Source: Theocolax elegans
Taxonomy: Eukaryota > Arthropoda > Insecta > Hymenoptera > Cerocephalidae
Length of the DNA stretch: 64,000 bases
Assembly (NCBI GenBank): GCA_026168455.1
Contig: CM047429.1
Span: 931,501 to 995,500 of the forward strand
Reading direction: 5' to 3'
This document shows, in pieces, positions 9,099 to 20,193 of this stretch (position 1 is the first letter of the stretch; every line of letters begins with the position of its first letter). A program made the translations under genes and the position numbers. The notes under the pieces were generated by a model that was given only the letters and a program-made list of their open reading frames with translations, was not told the origin of the DNA and ran no database searches.

Positions 9099-9887
9099 CT
9101 ACCACCGGCGGGGATCTACGTCGAAAATCCGGCAGAAATCCATGCCTAGTATAACATCATGGTCTAGGACATTCATGGCTTTGAGCGGAATTATTTCGGC
9201 GTATCCGTCTATTTCCAAACTAATGTTTAGGATTCCTATTACCCGGCGTACATCTCCTGTGACGCTTTTAATTGCTGTCTCACATGGTTCCAACCGGCTT
9301 CTGAATCTCTCCGCTACTTTAGGTCCAGCGAGCGAAATCATGGCTCCTGGATCAAACAGAGCACTGTAACTCTCTCCTCCGAGATTCAGTTCTAGGAAAT
9401 TCCTATTATCAGCCGACGTAGCTGCTACATTCTCGTCATCTCGACGGACTTCCTGCTTCTCCTCACCATTCGGCGGCGGAATACATAATTCCGTCCGCGT
9501 TCTCTTGGGAATCGCTCCCGTACTTCTTGGATTCGGCGTCGGAATACAATCTACCTCCTTCTCTACCGGCAAGTCAAGCGGCGATGGGGCTGAGAGCATC
9601 TCTACGGCGCGTTGCACTATGTGTAGCCTCGAGAATTCTCGTTCTTCTTCGAGATCCTCATTGGGCTGTACTGGCGTGGCTACTTCACTCTCCTTTTGCC
9701 TCACCCTTTCACGAAACGTTTGTAGACTTTTCCGCGAATATTCCGCTTCACCTAGCGAATAATCAACGGCTTCCGGCTGGAGAAAACATAAACCTTGTTT
9801 CTTCAACCGCTTCATGTCTACCTCCGGCGTAACGTGATTCTCGGCTTGCCTCTCTTCACCACCTACGGCATTCTCCTGCTTCTCCAC
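9099..9887 (-). CDS. Retropepsin-like aspartic protease
   Basis: 262-residue minus-strand frame just downstream of gag. The C-terminal half carries the retropepsin signature: SALFDPGAMISLAGPKVAERF, where the catalytic Asp is followed by Pro-Gly instead of the usual Ser/Thr-Gly, then the flap/strand region, and ILGMDF near the end, the usual Ile-Leu-Gly motif before the final helix. The N-terminal 150 residues are acidic and low in complexity and probably act as a linker from gag. In LTR retrotransposons this enzyme cleaves the Gag-Pol precursor. Here the frame stops right after the protease, with no RT following. The DPG variant may be natural to this lineage or a mutation. Confidence 0.75.
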   Translation of the reverse strand: MEKQENAVGGEERQAENHVTPEVDMKRLKKQGLCFLQPEAVDYSLGEAEYSRKSLQTFRERVRQKESEVATPVQPNEDLEEEREFSRLHIVQRAVEMLSAPSPLDLPVEKEVDCIPTPNPRSTGAIPKRTRTELCIPPPNGEEKQEVRRDDENVAATSADNRNFLELNLGGESYSALFDPGAMISLAGPKVAERFRSRLEPCETAIKSVTGDVRRVIGILNISLEIDGYAEIIPLKAMNVLDHDVILGMDFCRIFDVDPRRW

Positions 9888-9949
9888 CGGCGGATTATAT
9901 TTAACCTTCCCGGCGAGATTTAAGGAGTGCTGCTGGAGGATCAGCGGAC

Positions 9950-12349
9950 TTACTGTCCCCCAGCCAACAAGTTTCCCAACTTGACACGTACTTCGGCACA
10001 GTCAGGACAATTGCGGAAAACCGCTCCTGGTTTACCACACATCTGACACGACTCTTGCGATCTGTGTGACAGTGACTGCGGTCTGAATACCTTCTCTGGG
10101 CATTGCGCCGCTCGATGTCCCGTCTTGGCACACAGAAAACACTTTGCATTCGGGCATTCCGCTGCTCTATGCCCGACCATCTGGCAGTTAAAGCAGGGAC
10201 CATAAAATTCCCGACGACTTGGCGACTTCGACTGAAATGTTGCATTGCTCGTTCCATTCGGCGGTGCAACCTTCTGCTGACGGGCGTACGGCTTACTCTC
10301 ATACTTGGCAGCAGAATTCGTCAATCGAGTCGGCGAACCTCGATTTACAACTGCGGCGTAAGTCGGCTTCTGAGCTACTTGCACTTCTGCAGCCACGCTC
10401 GACAAAACGTCCTTCTTCTGACGTTTAGACTTCTCCGCTACCTCCTTTGTTGCTGCTTGCTTCGCCTTTTTGCTTACAGCAACCTTCCTCTCAACTTGAA
10501 CTTCGGCGGCTTCCTCCACGTCTATATCCGACAGCGCGGCGACCTTTTGCTTTGTTGATCGTCCCTTGTATGCTGCTCCAGGGATTCTCGACTTCTCAAC
10601 CGGCGGTGGCGGGGTATACCGGTTGTTCAACTCCTGTTGGCGTTCCCATCCCCGCCCATAATACTCCAGGTCTTTGAAATCTTCTACGAGCTTGCTTGCC
10701 ATCGCAGTCCTATACTCCGGCAGAAGATTTCTATACGCTGTCTCTACTAACACTTTCTCCGACGGTGGTTTCTTAAAGTGTCCGACGATTATTCGCAGGT
10801 TAGAGAGATATCGCGTAATCTTTTCTCCCTTTCCTTGCGTTCGTCGGCGTAACTCGTCCAGCAAATCCTCGTGGTCGAATTCACCTATGAATTGGTGTCG
10901 GAATTGACGCCGAAAATCGCGCCACGATGCTATTTGCGTCTTCGTTGACCTAAACCATCGGCTGGCGTCCTTGCTCAGTATGCACGGCAATGCACCTAGC
11001 AATTGTGCATCTGTCAAACCAGCGCTCTTCCTACAATCATTCAACTGACTGAGGAACTCGTCGGGCATCTCTCTCTCATCACCAGCAAACCTCAGCCCCC
11101 AACTCTTTAGCACTTTCATGCTTCGAAGACTCTCGTCTGGTTTCAGACTGATTGGGCTGGGCGACTTCTCTTTTCGAGACCGCACGCGCGTGAACCCTTC
11201 ATCGGAATCATTCTCCGATTCGCTGGAATTAATCCGCGCAAGCTTTCGTCTCTTTGAGCCACTGCTCACTACACTACCGGCGGAAGCATTCTGCTTGTGA
11301 CTGTCCTCATTGCAATCCGGCAAATCGCATTGATTTAACGCTGATTCCACGTCCTTCAAATCAATCGGTTTGATTGCCGTACTGCATCTCGTAGAGTTGG
11401 CCATACTCTTTGGCTGTTTACTCTTTGACTGCGCAGTCTTCTTTGCCGGTTTTGTGCTCTTCCTCCGTTTTGGATTCGCTCCCTCCGCACTAGAGTTACC
11501 AGACTCAGTGTCGGATCGGCCTGACGGTATGAATGCATCGGATTCGGCGGGGATAATACTCCTCTTCTTATACGACTTTCCGGGACCATTCGGACTCAAT
11601 GTGGCTTCTCGATCACTCCTCCTCTCTACCGGCGGAACCTGATTAGACCTAACGGGAAATACACCTAGTTGTGTCATTAACTTATCCCATTCGGTCGGAT
11701 GCTGGCGGATATAATTACACAACTCCGGCGGAATTGTGAGAGGCGTTGGCTCATAACTAGTCGATGGTAACGCAACCGACGACGTAATCGGCAAGCCTAA
11801 CCCAGACTGCGTCGTAAACGTATTGGAATACGTGCAGGTAGTCTGCGTGGCGACTGTCGTGTACGTTGGAACTCTCTTGTCGGCTGCATTTTCTCTATCA
11901 GTTCCGCTAGGCCGTAACTCGCTATCCGCCTCACTGTCCGCTAAGCTACCATCTTCAGAGGTTACCGTCTCTCTGTCACCTACTTCTTTATCTGAGGTGA
12001 CAACGCTCTTTTTCCACCTTCGTCTCTGCTTGGCAGCATTATCGACTGACATCATCACCTTGGCTCGATAAGCACCTGCGCTTACCGACTCCTTACGTAT
12101 CTCCGCATGGTCTTCGTCCCATTCGTACCATGGAATATTATCATTATCCGGTTCGGCTTCCCGCAACCGGGCACGCAATAGTCTATCCCGCAACGCAGCG
12201 CTTGATCCGGCGGCACACAGCCGTCGTGACGCTAACTCTCGACCGACATGTTCATCCGCCATTTTGGCGATCGTCCGCTTCAAATTACGTCTCTCTCTAC
12301 CGGCGGTACCCTCGAGTAATATATGCATCTGTTCGACGTGTTCGGCCAT
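9950..12349 (-). CDS. gag: Gag polyprotein with SAP-like motif and three zinc knuckles
   Basis: 799-residue intact minus-strand frame. An N-terminal RRLCAAGSSAALRDRLLRAR segment (about residues 42-61) resembles a SAP-type nucleic-acid-binding helix pair. A long Ser/Lys-rich linker follows to about residue 400. The capsid-like retrotransposon gag domain spans roughly residues 410-600 (WGLRFAGDER, DASRWFRSTKTQIASWRDFR, RTQGKGEKITRYLSNLR). The C-terminus has two good CX2CX4HX4C knuckles (CFNCQMVGHRAAEC, CFLCAKTGHRAAQC) and a third lacking the His (CQMCGKPGAVFRNC), as in other insect gypsy Gags. It would package element RNA into virus-like particles. The intact frame suggests recent activity or selection. 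Confidence 0.85.
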   Translation of the reverse strand: MAEHVEQMHILLEGTAGRERRNLKRTIAKMADEHVGRELASRRLCAAGSSAALRDRLLRARLREAEPDNDNIPWYEWDEDHAEIRKESVSAGAYRAKVMMSVDNAAKQRRRWKKSVVTSDKEVGDRETVTSEDGSLADSEADSELRPSGTDRENAADKRVPTYTTVATQTTCTYSNTFTTQSGLGLPITSSVALPSTSYEPTPLTIPPELCNYIRQHPTEWDKLMTQLGVFPVRSNQVPPVERRSDREATLSPNGPGKSYKKRSIIPAESDAFIPSGRSDTESGNSSAEGANPKRRKSTKPAKKTAQSKSKQPKSMANSTRCSTAIKPIDLKDVESALNQCDLPDCNEDSHKQNASAGSVVSSGSKRRKLARINSSESENDSDEGFTRVRSRKEKSPSPISLKPDESLRSMKVLKSWGLRFAGDEREMPDEFLSQLNDCRKSAGLTDAQLLGALPCILSKDASRWFRSTKTQIASWRDFRRQFRHQFIGEFDHEDLLDELRRRTQGKGEKITRYLSNLRIIVGHFKKPPSEKVLVETAYRNLLPEYRTAMASKLVEDFKDLEYYGRGWERQQELNNRYTPPPPVEKSRIPGAAYKGRSTKQKVAALSDIDVEEAAEVQVERKVAVSKKAKQAATKEVAEKSKRQKKDVLSSVAAEVQVAQKPTYAAVVNRGSPTRLTNSAAKYESKPYARQQKVAPPNGTSNATFQSKSPSRREFYGPCFNCQMVGHRAAECPNAKCFLCAKTGHRAAQCPEKVFRPQSLSHRSQESCQMCGKPGAVFRNCPDCAEVRVKLGNLLAGGQ

Positions 12350-12352
12350 TTT

Positions 12353-12910
12353 AAATTATTAATCCGACGGTTAAATAAATTTATAAAATTATAATAAACC
12401 GACCCGGATCCTTCAAACGGGTTATTCGACACGGCAAAATTCACAAATGATTACTACCACTACCACTACAATTATTATCTACAAACCTCGTGCCGTGAGG
12501 TATTAATTATCAATAAATAAATCAATTGAAAATAATTAAATTATCACCTCGTGCTTACACTCTCAAGCACAATATATCTATATACTGTATAACTGGCGGT
12601 TTACAAACTGGCAACCTGTAACAGAATAAAAATCTGGCGGTTTGGCAATTTGTTCAAATATCAGCCGTTAATATTGGCGATTCCGGCGTAATTGCTTTAC
12701 TACCGGTGGTTAATACCGGCGATTCGTTGTATTTTGAAAACACCTGAAACAGAAATAAATCTGGCGGTTTTGGCGAAAATTCACGAGTACCGGCGGTATA
12801 TACCGGCAATAATAAATTGAGCAATCACTGAAACAGAAATACAATTCTGGCGGAAAAACACAAGTATATATATATATAATAAATATTTATATGAAATAGA
12901 TATATCAAAA
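12353..12910 (-). repeat. 5' leader of the gag element with iterated CTGGCGG units
   Basis: A block reading CTGAAACAGAAATA then TCTGGCGG appears in related form at about 12614, 12743 and 12828. Further CCGGCGG or CCGGTGG cores lie between them. Read on the minus strand, each block ends in a pyrimidine tract plus CAG, resembling a splice acceptor. No frame is present. Confidence 0.5.
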
Positions 12911-12990
12911 GGCGCGATAGCGCCTGCACGCAAGTATGCAGGCGCGTAAGCCCTTATTATACAGCTAACTAACCCCTCAGATTTTTTATA
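12911..12990 (+). repeat. Short GC-hairpin repeat, copy 2
   Basis: GGCGCGATAGCGCC, a small TGCA-closed hairpin with ACGCAAGTA in the loop, GCGCGTAAGC and a CTAACT tail; same motif order as 6139-6220. Confidence 0.4.
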
Positions 12991-13330
12991 TTTTCGTACA
13001 TTTAAAATTATACTATCTATTTATGCAATTACAAATCTCACATCTATTTTTTATATAAGTTTTCACTTTACAATAAATCCGGTTTGAATTCATAAGTGCA
13101 TAGTGGAGAAATTCGATGTTATTAAAGTTGTTTGCTGAATTCCGATTCTCGAATTTTTGCTATTTCCACTTTCTTTTTCATTTGATGGCAACAAAAAGAG
13201 ATAGCGTCATAGGAGATGCGAAAGATAGAAAGAGACGAAATTTTTTCCATCCCGTGAGAGAACGCCTACAGAGGTAAAAACTGTTAGCAAGTTGTTTGAG
13301 AAGTGGCCGCAAAGAGATATATATATATAT
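12991..13330. other. AT-rich stretch without recognisable feature
   Basis: No supported gene. The 76-residue frame at 13178-13408 runs into the TA microsatellite and is not credible. Confidence 0.4.
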
Positions 13331-13339
13331 CTCTATAAT

Positions 13340-13400
13340 ATATAAATATTTCGCCGCCGCCGCCGCCGTATCTAAGAATTCAGAATTCAACATATACATA
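13340..13400 (+). repeat. AT-flanked (CCG)n short repeat, copy 2
   Basis: Same order as at 6428: AATATTTCG, five CCG units, TATCTAAGAATTCAGAATTC, then CATATA arrays. Confidence 0.7.
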
Positions 13401-13481
13401 TATGTCATATATATATATATGTTATATATATATATATGTTATATCTCTTTATAATATATAAATATTTCGGCGCCGCCGCCG

Positions 13482-14043
13482 CACTATGGGAAAAAGGTAA
13501 GAATTTTGTCCTAAAATCGTAGAACTCTTGTTGTGATAGGTGCAGAATAATGAAATTTGAGGGTAAGATAGTTGATGAAATATGCTATCTGGGAAAATTA
13601 AAGTTATGAGTTCAAGGTCATTTTATGACCTTCAAAAATGAGATCAAACATGTTAGTTTTATGAAAAAATTTAGTTTCTTCTTATTAAAATGAGTAAAAA
13701 TGTTAAATTATAATATATTATATAGATATTTTGAAATATTTTTGTCTGCTGATTAGAACTGCTGAACTAAAAAAATCGAATCACTTTTTGCTCTTAAGAT
13801 TAATATTCAAAATATTATTTGCAAATATACAAATATACAAATGTTGTTTATATTTACTTTATGTTTACTTATGTCTACCAAAGAATTTACATAAAATGTA
13901 TTTTTATGAGATAAATTTACTACAATTATTTAACAATCTCGTATAAAAACTAATCCAAAACACACGCATACTCCCACACATAGTCCCACCCACACACACA
14001 CACACACATATATATATAGTATATACATACTATATATATAGTA

Positions 14044-14075
<32 letters not shown>

Positions 14076-14460
14076 CACACACTCATGAACCCGTTCAGTT
14101 CTAAGTTTTCTAAGGAACTTTCAAGAATTAACCTACTGCGTTTTTTAAGAGCAAAAAGTGATTCGATTTTTTTAGTTCAGCAATTCTAATCAGCAGACAA
14201 AAATATTTCAAAATATCTATATAATATATTAAAATTTAACATTTTTACTCATTTTAATAAGAAGAAACTAAATTTTTTCATAAAACTAACATGTTTGATC
14301 TCATTTTTGAAGGTCATAAAATGACCTTGAACTCATAACTTTAATTTTCCCAGATAGCATATTTCATCAACTATCTTACCCTCAAATTTCATTATTCTGC
14401 ACCTATCACAACAAGAGTTCTACGATTTTAGGACAAAATTCTTACCTTTTTCCCATAGTG
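13482..14460. mobile_element. Transib-like palindromic element in a (CCG)n tract, TSD CGCCG
   Basis: The two ends are inverted copies starting CACTATGGGAAAAAGG; the arms are about 320 bp each (to about 13800 and from about 14145) with a middle that contains a CA/TA/GT microsatellite palindrome (13990-14085). Immediately outside, both flanks read CGCCG (13477-13481 and 14461-14465). CACWRTG-type termini and 5-bp GC-rich target duplications are known features of Transib transposons, relatives of RAG1. No transposase is encoded. The element splits a copy of the (CCG)n short repeat (13450-13481 and 14461-14505). Because the target is itself a CCG repeat, the duplication is partly ambiguous. Confidence 0.75.
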
Positions 14461-14607
14461 CGCCGCCTCCACCGTGTCTAAGAATTCAGAATTCAACATA
14501 TATATATATGTCATATAAATGTTATATATATATATGTTATATATATATGTCATTTATATGTTATATATATGTCATATATATGATATATATATATGTATGT
14601 CATATAT

Positions 14608-14819
<212 letters not shown>

Positions 14820-14822
14820 TAC

Positions 14823-15670
14823 TTGTTTTTTCAAGAATAGATAATATATGTATTTTTTCCGTGCGCAAGAAAAAGTTGTGAATATAACTTGAAAGAATGT
14901 GTATTAGTTTACTTATTCATGATAAAACTCATAAAATAAAAACGGACCTAAAATTTAATGTAATGTTTTTAAATATATGCACAATTTTTCGAAGATAAAA
15001 TAAATATTAATCAAGTATAACATACACTTTTCAAATATCTATATGTGAAATATACAATAAATTAAAAATTAAATACATTAATTATTGCATTTTTAAGATA
15101 ATTCTATTATAAACAGTAATGGCAAAAGAAAATTCAAATTTTAACAGTGGCAATATAAAATACGAATTGCATTTCAAAAGTTTTTCGAAAATTATTATTT
15201 TAGTAGTAACAAGTATGTATTTATTAGAAACAAAAGGTTATTTAAGGAATGCCTTTGTTTATAATAATTAAAATAAATATATATGGGGTCTGTAACTAAA
15301 GGACAAAACTAATTGGATATAATTATGGATTAAAACGCAAATTTTGAAAGAGGGTGCAAATTACGAATTACGGGAGAAATGGAAGAAACTGGTTTTTATT
15401 TATATACCACTAAAATGTTATAAATAATTTTTTAAAACTAATACAAAAATTAATTTAATTAAGTAGAAAGTTTTATTACTCTAAAAGTACAAAATATTAA
15501 TGACATATAGAACTCTTGGCGATGACTTGAATAAATTAATCTTAGGAGGTATAGTTCTATTTAGATCCGTTTAAAATAATCTAAAATTTTAATAGGTTTT
15601 TACTAAATGCTACAATTAAGTTTATGCACTTTACTATTTTTGGTAAGTTAATTGTTCATTACCACATATT
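14823..15670 (+). mobile_element. Helitron-like non-autonomous element, copy A (3' truncated)
   Basis: Shares with 16279-17644 the opening TGTTTTTTCAAGAATA, the ACTTGAAAGAATGTGTATTAG block, and the later block ending GGTAAGTTAATT. It lacks about 105 bp found in copy B near 16680-16790 and the double-hairpin 3' end. No coding frame. Confidence 0.6.
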
Positions 15671-15679
15671 TATATATAT

Positions 15680-16198
15680 ATTACACCTTTGGTGTAAGTT
15701 ATGTCCTAAAATTCGTGAAAATTAGTGATTTTATGAGGTTTATGAGGCATAAGTTACACCAGCGGTCTTGGCCAATAATCTAACCCAAGCCATTCGAAAG
15801 CTCGCGAAAAATGTGAACTTTTGAGAGGTGTTAGATTAAAATCGATTATGGTGTAGTAGCCTTTTTTTGATATTCAATATGTCCGGGTGTTCTATCTCTT
15901 CGAGATTTTAAAATTAAGAAATGTAACCAGGGAGATAAGTTCTAAAGATTAATTTAAACAAAAGTTGTTTGTAATGTTTTTTCAAAAAAATCAACTGATT
16001 TTGAGATAAATGGCTTTAAAAATAGAAATTTTTCTAAAAAATTGAAAAATTTTCACTTTTCATGGTCAAATAACTCTTAAGCAAATTATTTTTCACAATT
16101 AAATTTTTTTTGTTTGTTCTGGAAGATGTTTCCAGCCTGTTCTCAAATTTTGGAGTGATTTAAAATTTTTATCGTACCACTTGACGTGAAATAGACCA
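15680..16198 (-). mobile_element. Half of palindromic family 2 element
   Basis: Runs from a TTACACC...GGTGTAA start to a right end reading CCACTTGACGTGAAATAG followed by TA repeat. It matches the right half of 27619-28440, including the shared middle (TTGGCCAATA, GGTGTTCTATCTCTTC). The left arm is missing. Confidence 0.65.
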
Positions 16199-16278
16199 TA
16201 TATATGTATATATATGTATGTATGTATGTGGGTGTGTGTGCGTGCGGCGGAATATTTATATAATATATATATATATTT

Positions 16279-17644
16279 TAAAATTGTTTTTTCAAGAATA
16301 CATAATATATGTATCTTTTCCTTGCGCAAAAAAAAATTTGTGAACATAACTTGAAAGAATGTGTATTAGCTTACTCATTCTTGATGAAACTCATAAAATG
16401 TTTAAACGTATACTCAATAATATAATAACGGATCTAAAATGCAATGTAATGCTTTAAATACAGATGCAAAATTGTTTGAAGATTAAATAAATATTAATCA
16501 AGTATAACATACACTTTTCCAAATATATATATGTGAAATATACAATAAGTTAAAAATTAAATATATTAATTATTGCATTTTTTAAGATAATTCTATTATA
16601 AACAGTATAGGCAAAAGAAAATTCAAAATTTAACAGTGGCAATATAAAATACTAATTATATTTTAATAGATTTTCAAAAACTATTAATTTAGGAGCATTT
16701 AATTTAAATATTTTTTAAATTAATATTTCAAAATTGAATGGATATATAAGTGAGTAGATTATGTATATTTATAGAAAACAATATTTTAAATAAACAAGTA
16801 CGTATTTATTAGAAACAGAAGGTTTGCTAAGGAATGAATTTGATTATAATAATGAAGATAAATATATCGGCTCTGTAACTAAGGGAAAAAATAAATTGGA
16901 TATAATTATGGATTAAAACGCAAATTTTGAAAGAGGGTACAAATTACGAATTACGGGAGAAATGGAAGAAACAGGTTTTTATTTATATGCCACTAAAATT
17001 ATATAAATAGTTCTATAAAATTAATACAAATTAATAAAAAAATTTATTTATTTAAGAAGAAAGTCTTATTACTCTAAAAGTACAAAATATTAATTCCATA
17101 GAACTTTTGGCGATGCTCCTTCGTCATTAAATAAATTAATTTTAGGAGGTGAAGTTCTATTTAGATCCGTTTAAAATATTCCAAAATATTCATAAGTAGT
17201 TACTAAATACTACAATTTAGTAAGTATATGCACTTTACTATTTTTGGTAAGTTAATTTTTCATTAACATTTATAATTATTAAAATATAAATTTAAGCTTT
17301 ATAGGAATTCATATAGTTTAAAATTTACAGTTAACGTTTAATGTCTTTATTTTTTTTATTACTATTATTCTGATATCATTATACTAAATTTTGGTAAAAA
17401 CTTTTATTTATAAATTATAATCGTATTTAAAAAAAAATTAAATTTTTGGTATAAAACCCAATGCATTATAACAGTACCTCCAAGGTGTTGTGTGAATCGG
17501 TTTAATTTCTAAGGTGTACATGGTAGTGAAAAAGTAATATAATTTGAAACATTATTTAAAATAAATTTATTACGAAAAACCTTTTTCGAAATTAAAAATA
17601 GGGGGTTGGCGCGCGAAGCGCGCAGGGGGGCGAAGCCCCCCTAG
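16279..17644 (+). mobile_element. Helitron-like non-autonomous element, copy B (complete 3' end)
   Basis: About 1.37 kb, AT-rich, no frame. The 3' end has two adjacent perfect hairpins (stems GCGCGC at 17609-17623 and GGGGGG/CCCCCC at 17625-17641) and finishes CTAG, then T of a TATA microsatellite. A short hairpin just before CTRR followed by a host T is the defining 3' terminus of Helitrons. The 5' terminus is not clearly TC, so the left edge is approximate. Other copies: 14823-15670, 45480-46595 and 60643-61808. Confidence 0.65.
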
Positions 17645-18539
17645 TATAGATATATATATATCTACTCGAAAAAGTTGAGACCGAGCTATAGGGGAAAACG
17701 AAAGAGTGAGTGAGACACGCGTGATCTAGTTATTTTTTCATTATTATCTTAAACGGTCATCTTTTATCTTACACGGTCGTCAATCATCTAATTTGCCGAG
17801 AAGCGTGCGCGTAACAGAACCTGTCAGTGACAATTATTGGTTATATTTAATGTTGATAATTTTAATTCTTGGTTTTGGACTACAGTTTTCACAGGTATGA
17901 AAACTTCACAGAAATGTTTATTAATTATTTGAATAAATTATTTTAGAGAAGTTAAAAATATAATTATTTGTTAATAAAATTATTTATTTAACAATTTAGA
18001 TTTTGGAGCCCAGTCGTCAAACATGTCAAGCAATATTGAAACAACAAATCACTTCTGCAAAAATGTTTAGGAAAATGCCTGAAATTTTACCAATACAGAA
18101 ACACATTCATTTAATTACTAGTAGTATGGTACATTTAGTAGACAATAGTTAGATTTAAGAGGATCTAGTGTCGAAGAAACAGAAAAATTTTTACCTACCA
18201 AAAAAAGCAGGACAAAAAGAATGATTTTTTGCTGAGTTGTAAAATGTAACACCATAAGTAATTGTTTATTTATACATAAAAACATTTTTCGTCCAGAAAA
18301 TAAGTCATTTTAAACGTTTTTGAAAAAGTATGTATGTGTATATGTATGTATGTAGTCAAGTTAATAGAATAACTCAGCCAATTTTGAACCAATTTGGCTC
18401 AAATTTTTATGATATCTTCTACATAAATAGAGAAGTAAACGTTGCTATTTTGCACCAAATTGGTCGAATAGATATTAAACGGTAGCACTTTTTAACATGA
18501 CGCTAAAACGTTTTTCTACGACATTATATATATATATAT
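17645..18539. other. AT-rich DNA, possible remnant of an older element
   Basis: No intact frame. The stretch around 18180-18240 (CAGAAAAATTTTTACCTACC and onward) recurs at about 21466-21530, and 18320-18440 resembles 20765-20880, so the palindromic element at 18540 may have inserted into an older repeat. Confidence 0.35.
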
Positions 18540-20193
18540 GGGTGGTTCTCTGTGACATCGAAGATGAAAAAAATAAATATTGCTATAACTGTGGGAATAT
18601 ATTTTAGAGGTATCCAGTAGTTCTCCTGAATTTTTTCAGATTTTTTCTGGGCTATTATTTTAAGTTACAGAGAGTCAAAGTTGACGTTTTAGCGCTTTTT
18701 TGCATTATATGCCCATTTTCATGAATTTTTAGCTCCCACGGGATGCATTTTTCACTAAAAACATAACTATGACTTTTTTTGTAAAATTTTCCAAACTTTT
18801 CATTAAAAATACTTTTAAAGACATAAATGTATGCTGTCACACTCTTGTAAGCCATTTAAACCTTAAATAGTGAAAATCAGCAATTCTGCTCCGAGCACTG
18901 GTAACCTAATACTGTCGAAAAAATGTCTTTTTATAGTCAGAAACTGCCTAAAAATTTCCAGAGTGGGTCTAAATCATTAAGATCACTTATGGTCAAAATA
19001 TCCGGGAAAAGTGCCCGAAATATTAATAGAAATGTATATTTGTTGCCTTATAACGATGAATCTATTAGCATGATCATTGCAAAAAAATTTGTGCACTTAC
19101 CTTGGAGTGGTAGAAAAGTATCGTCACTTGTTTCAGTATCCATCTAATCCCCTGTAAGCTGCTAAAAATACAAATATTATTATACAAATGTAAAAAATTA
19201 ATTTTTAAACATTTATAATGCTGAATTTTTAGTTTTACATCCCTTACAAGAATTATAATACTAATCTGAAGGATTACTATAAATATATAAACATCATTAT
19301 TACAATAACTGAATATACGTATTTAATACAAAGATATATAAATAAATCGGATATATAATTATAATGAATAATATGATAACGTGACAGTGACAAGTTTGCG
19401 AAATCTAAACAATGTATTGCTGAATAATAATAATAATAATGTTGATACTTTTATAGTAATCCTTCAGATTAGTATTATAGTTCTCGTAAGGGATGTAAAA
19501 CTAAAAATTCAGCATTATAAATGTTTAAAAATTAATTTTTTACATTTGTATAATAATATTTGTATTTTTAGCAGCTTACAGGGGATTAGATGGATACTGA
19601 AACAAGTGACGATACTTTTCTACCACTCCAAGGTAAGTGCACAAATTTTTTTGCAATGATCATTCTAATAGATTCATCGTTATAAGGCAACAAATATACA
19701 TTTCTATTAATATTTCGGGCACTTTTCCCGGATATTTTGACCATAAGTGATCTTAATGATTTAGACCCACTCTGGAAATTTTTAGGCAGTTTCTGACTAT
19801 AAAAAGACAGCTTTCAGACAGTATTAGGTTACCAGAATCCGGAGCAGGATTGCTGATTTTCACTATTTAAGGTTTAAATGGCTTACAAGAGTGTGACAGC
19901 ATACATTTATGTCTTTAAAAGTATTTTTAATGAAAAGTTCGGAAAATTTTACAAAAAAAGTCATACTTATGTTTTTAGTGAAAAATGCATCCCCTGGGAG
20001 CTAAAAATTCATGAAAATGGGCATATAAAGCAAAAAAGTGCTAAAATGTCAACTTTGACTCTCTGTAACTTAAAATAATGGCCCAGAAAAAATCTGAAAA
20101 AATTCAGGAGAACTACTGGATACCTCTAAAATATATTCCCACAGTTATAGCAATATTTATTTTTTTCATCGTCGATGTCACAGAGAACCACCC
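18540..20193. mobile_element. Palindromic family 1 (foldback) element, copy 1
   Basis: Starts GGGTGGTTCTCTGTGACATC and ends with its exact complement; 1654 bp flanked by TA microsatellite on both sides. Each arm is about 750 bp and nearly identical to the other; a non-palindromic spacer of about 150 bp (about 19285-19445) is in the opposite orientation to the spacers of copies 2 and 3. No transposase. Short frames of 74 and 66 codons repeat in each arm. Confidence 0.85.

Larger units (their letters stand above)
6616..12910 (-). mobile_element. Gag-protease-only retroelement (non-autonomous or internally deleted)
   Basis: On the minus strand a long gag frame (12349 to 9950) is followed by an aspartic protease frame (9887 to 9099) and then about 2.5 kb of non-coding, hairpin-rich DNA. 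No reverse transcriptase, RNase H or integrase is present. The left edge is placed where TGTTGCGACG follows a TA microsatellite; the right edge is uncertain. I could not find a pair of LTRs. A CCGRCGG-type motif recurs from end to end, which helps define the element. It could be a gag-only derivative mobilised by a relative, or an element that lost pol. Confidence 0.6.

Noticed and set aside
18923..19147. 74- and 66-codon frames repeated in the palindromic elements
   Set aside because: Copies are conserved because the whole DNA is; the frames carry no recognisable domain and one arm of copy 3 has lost them. Only the ATG-donor segment is kept as a finding.
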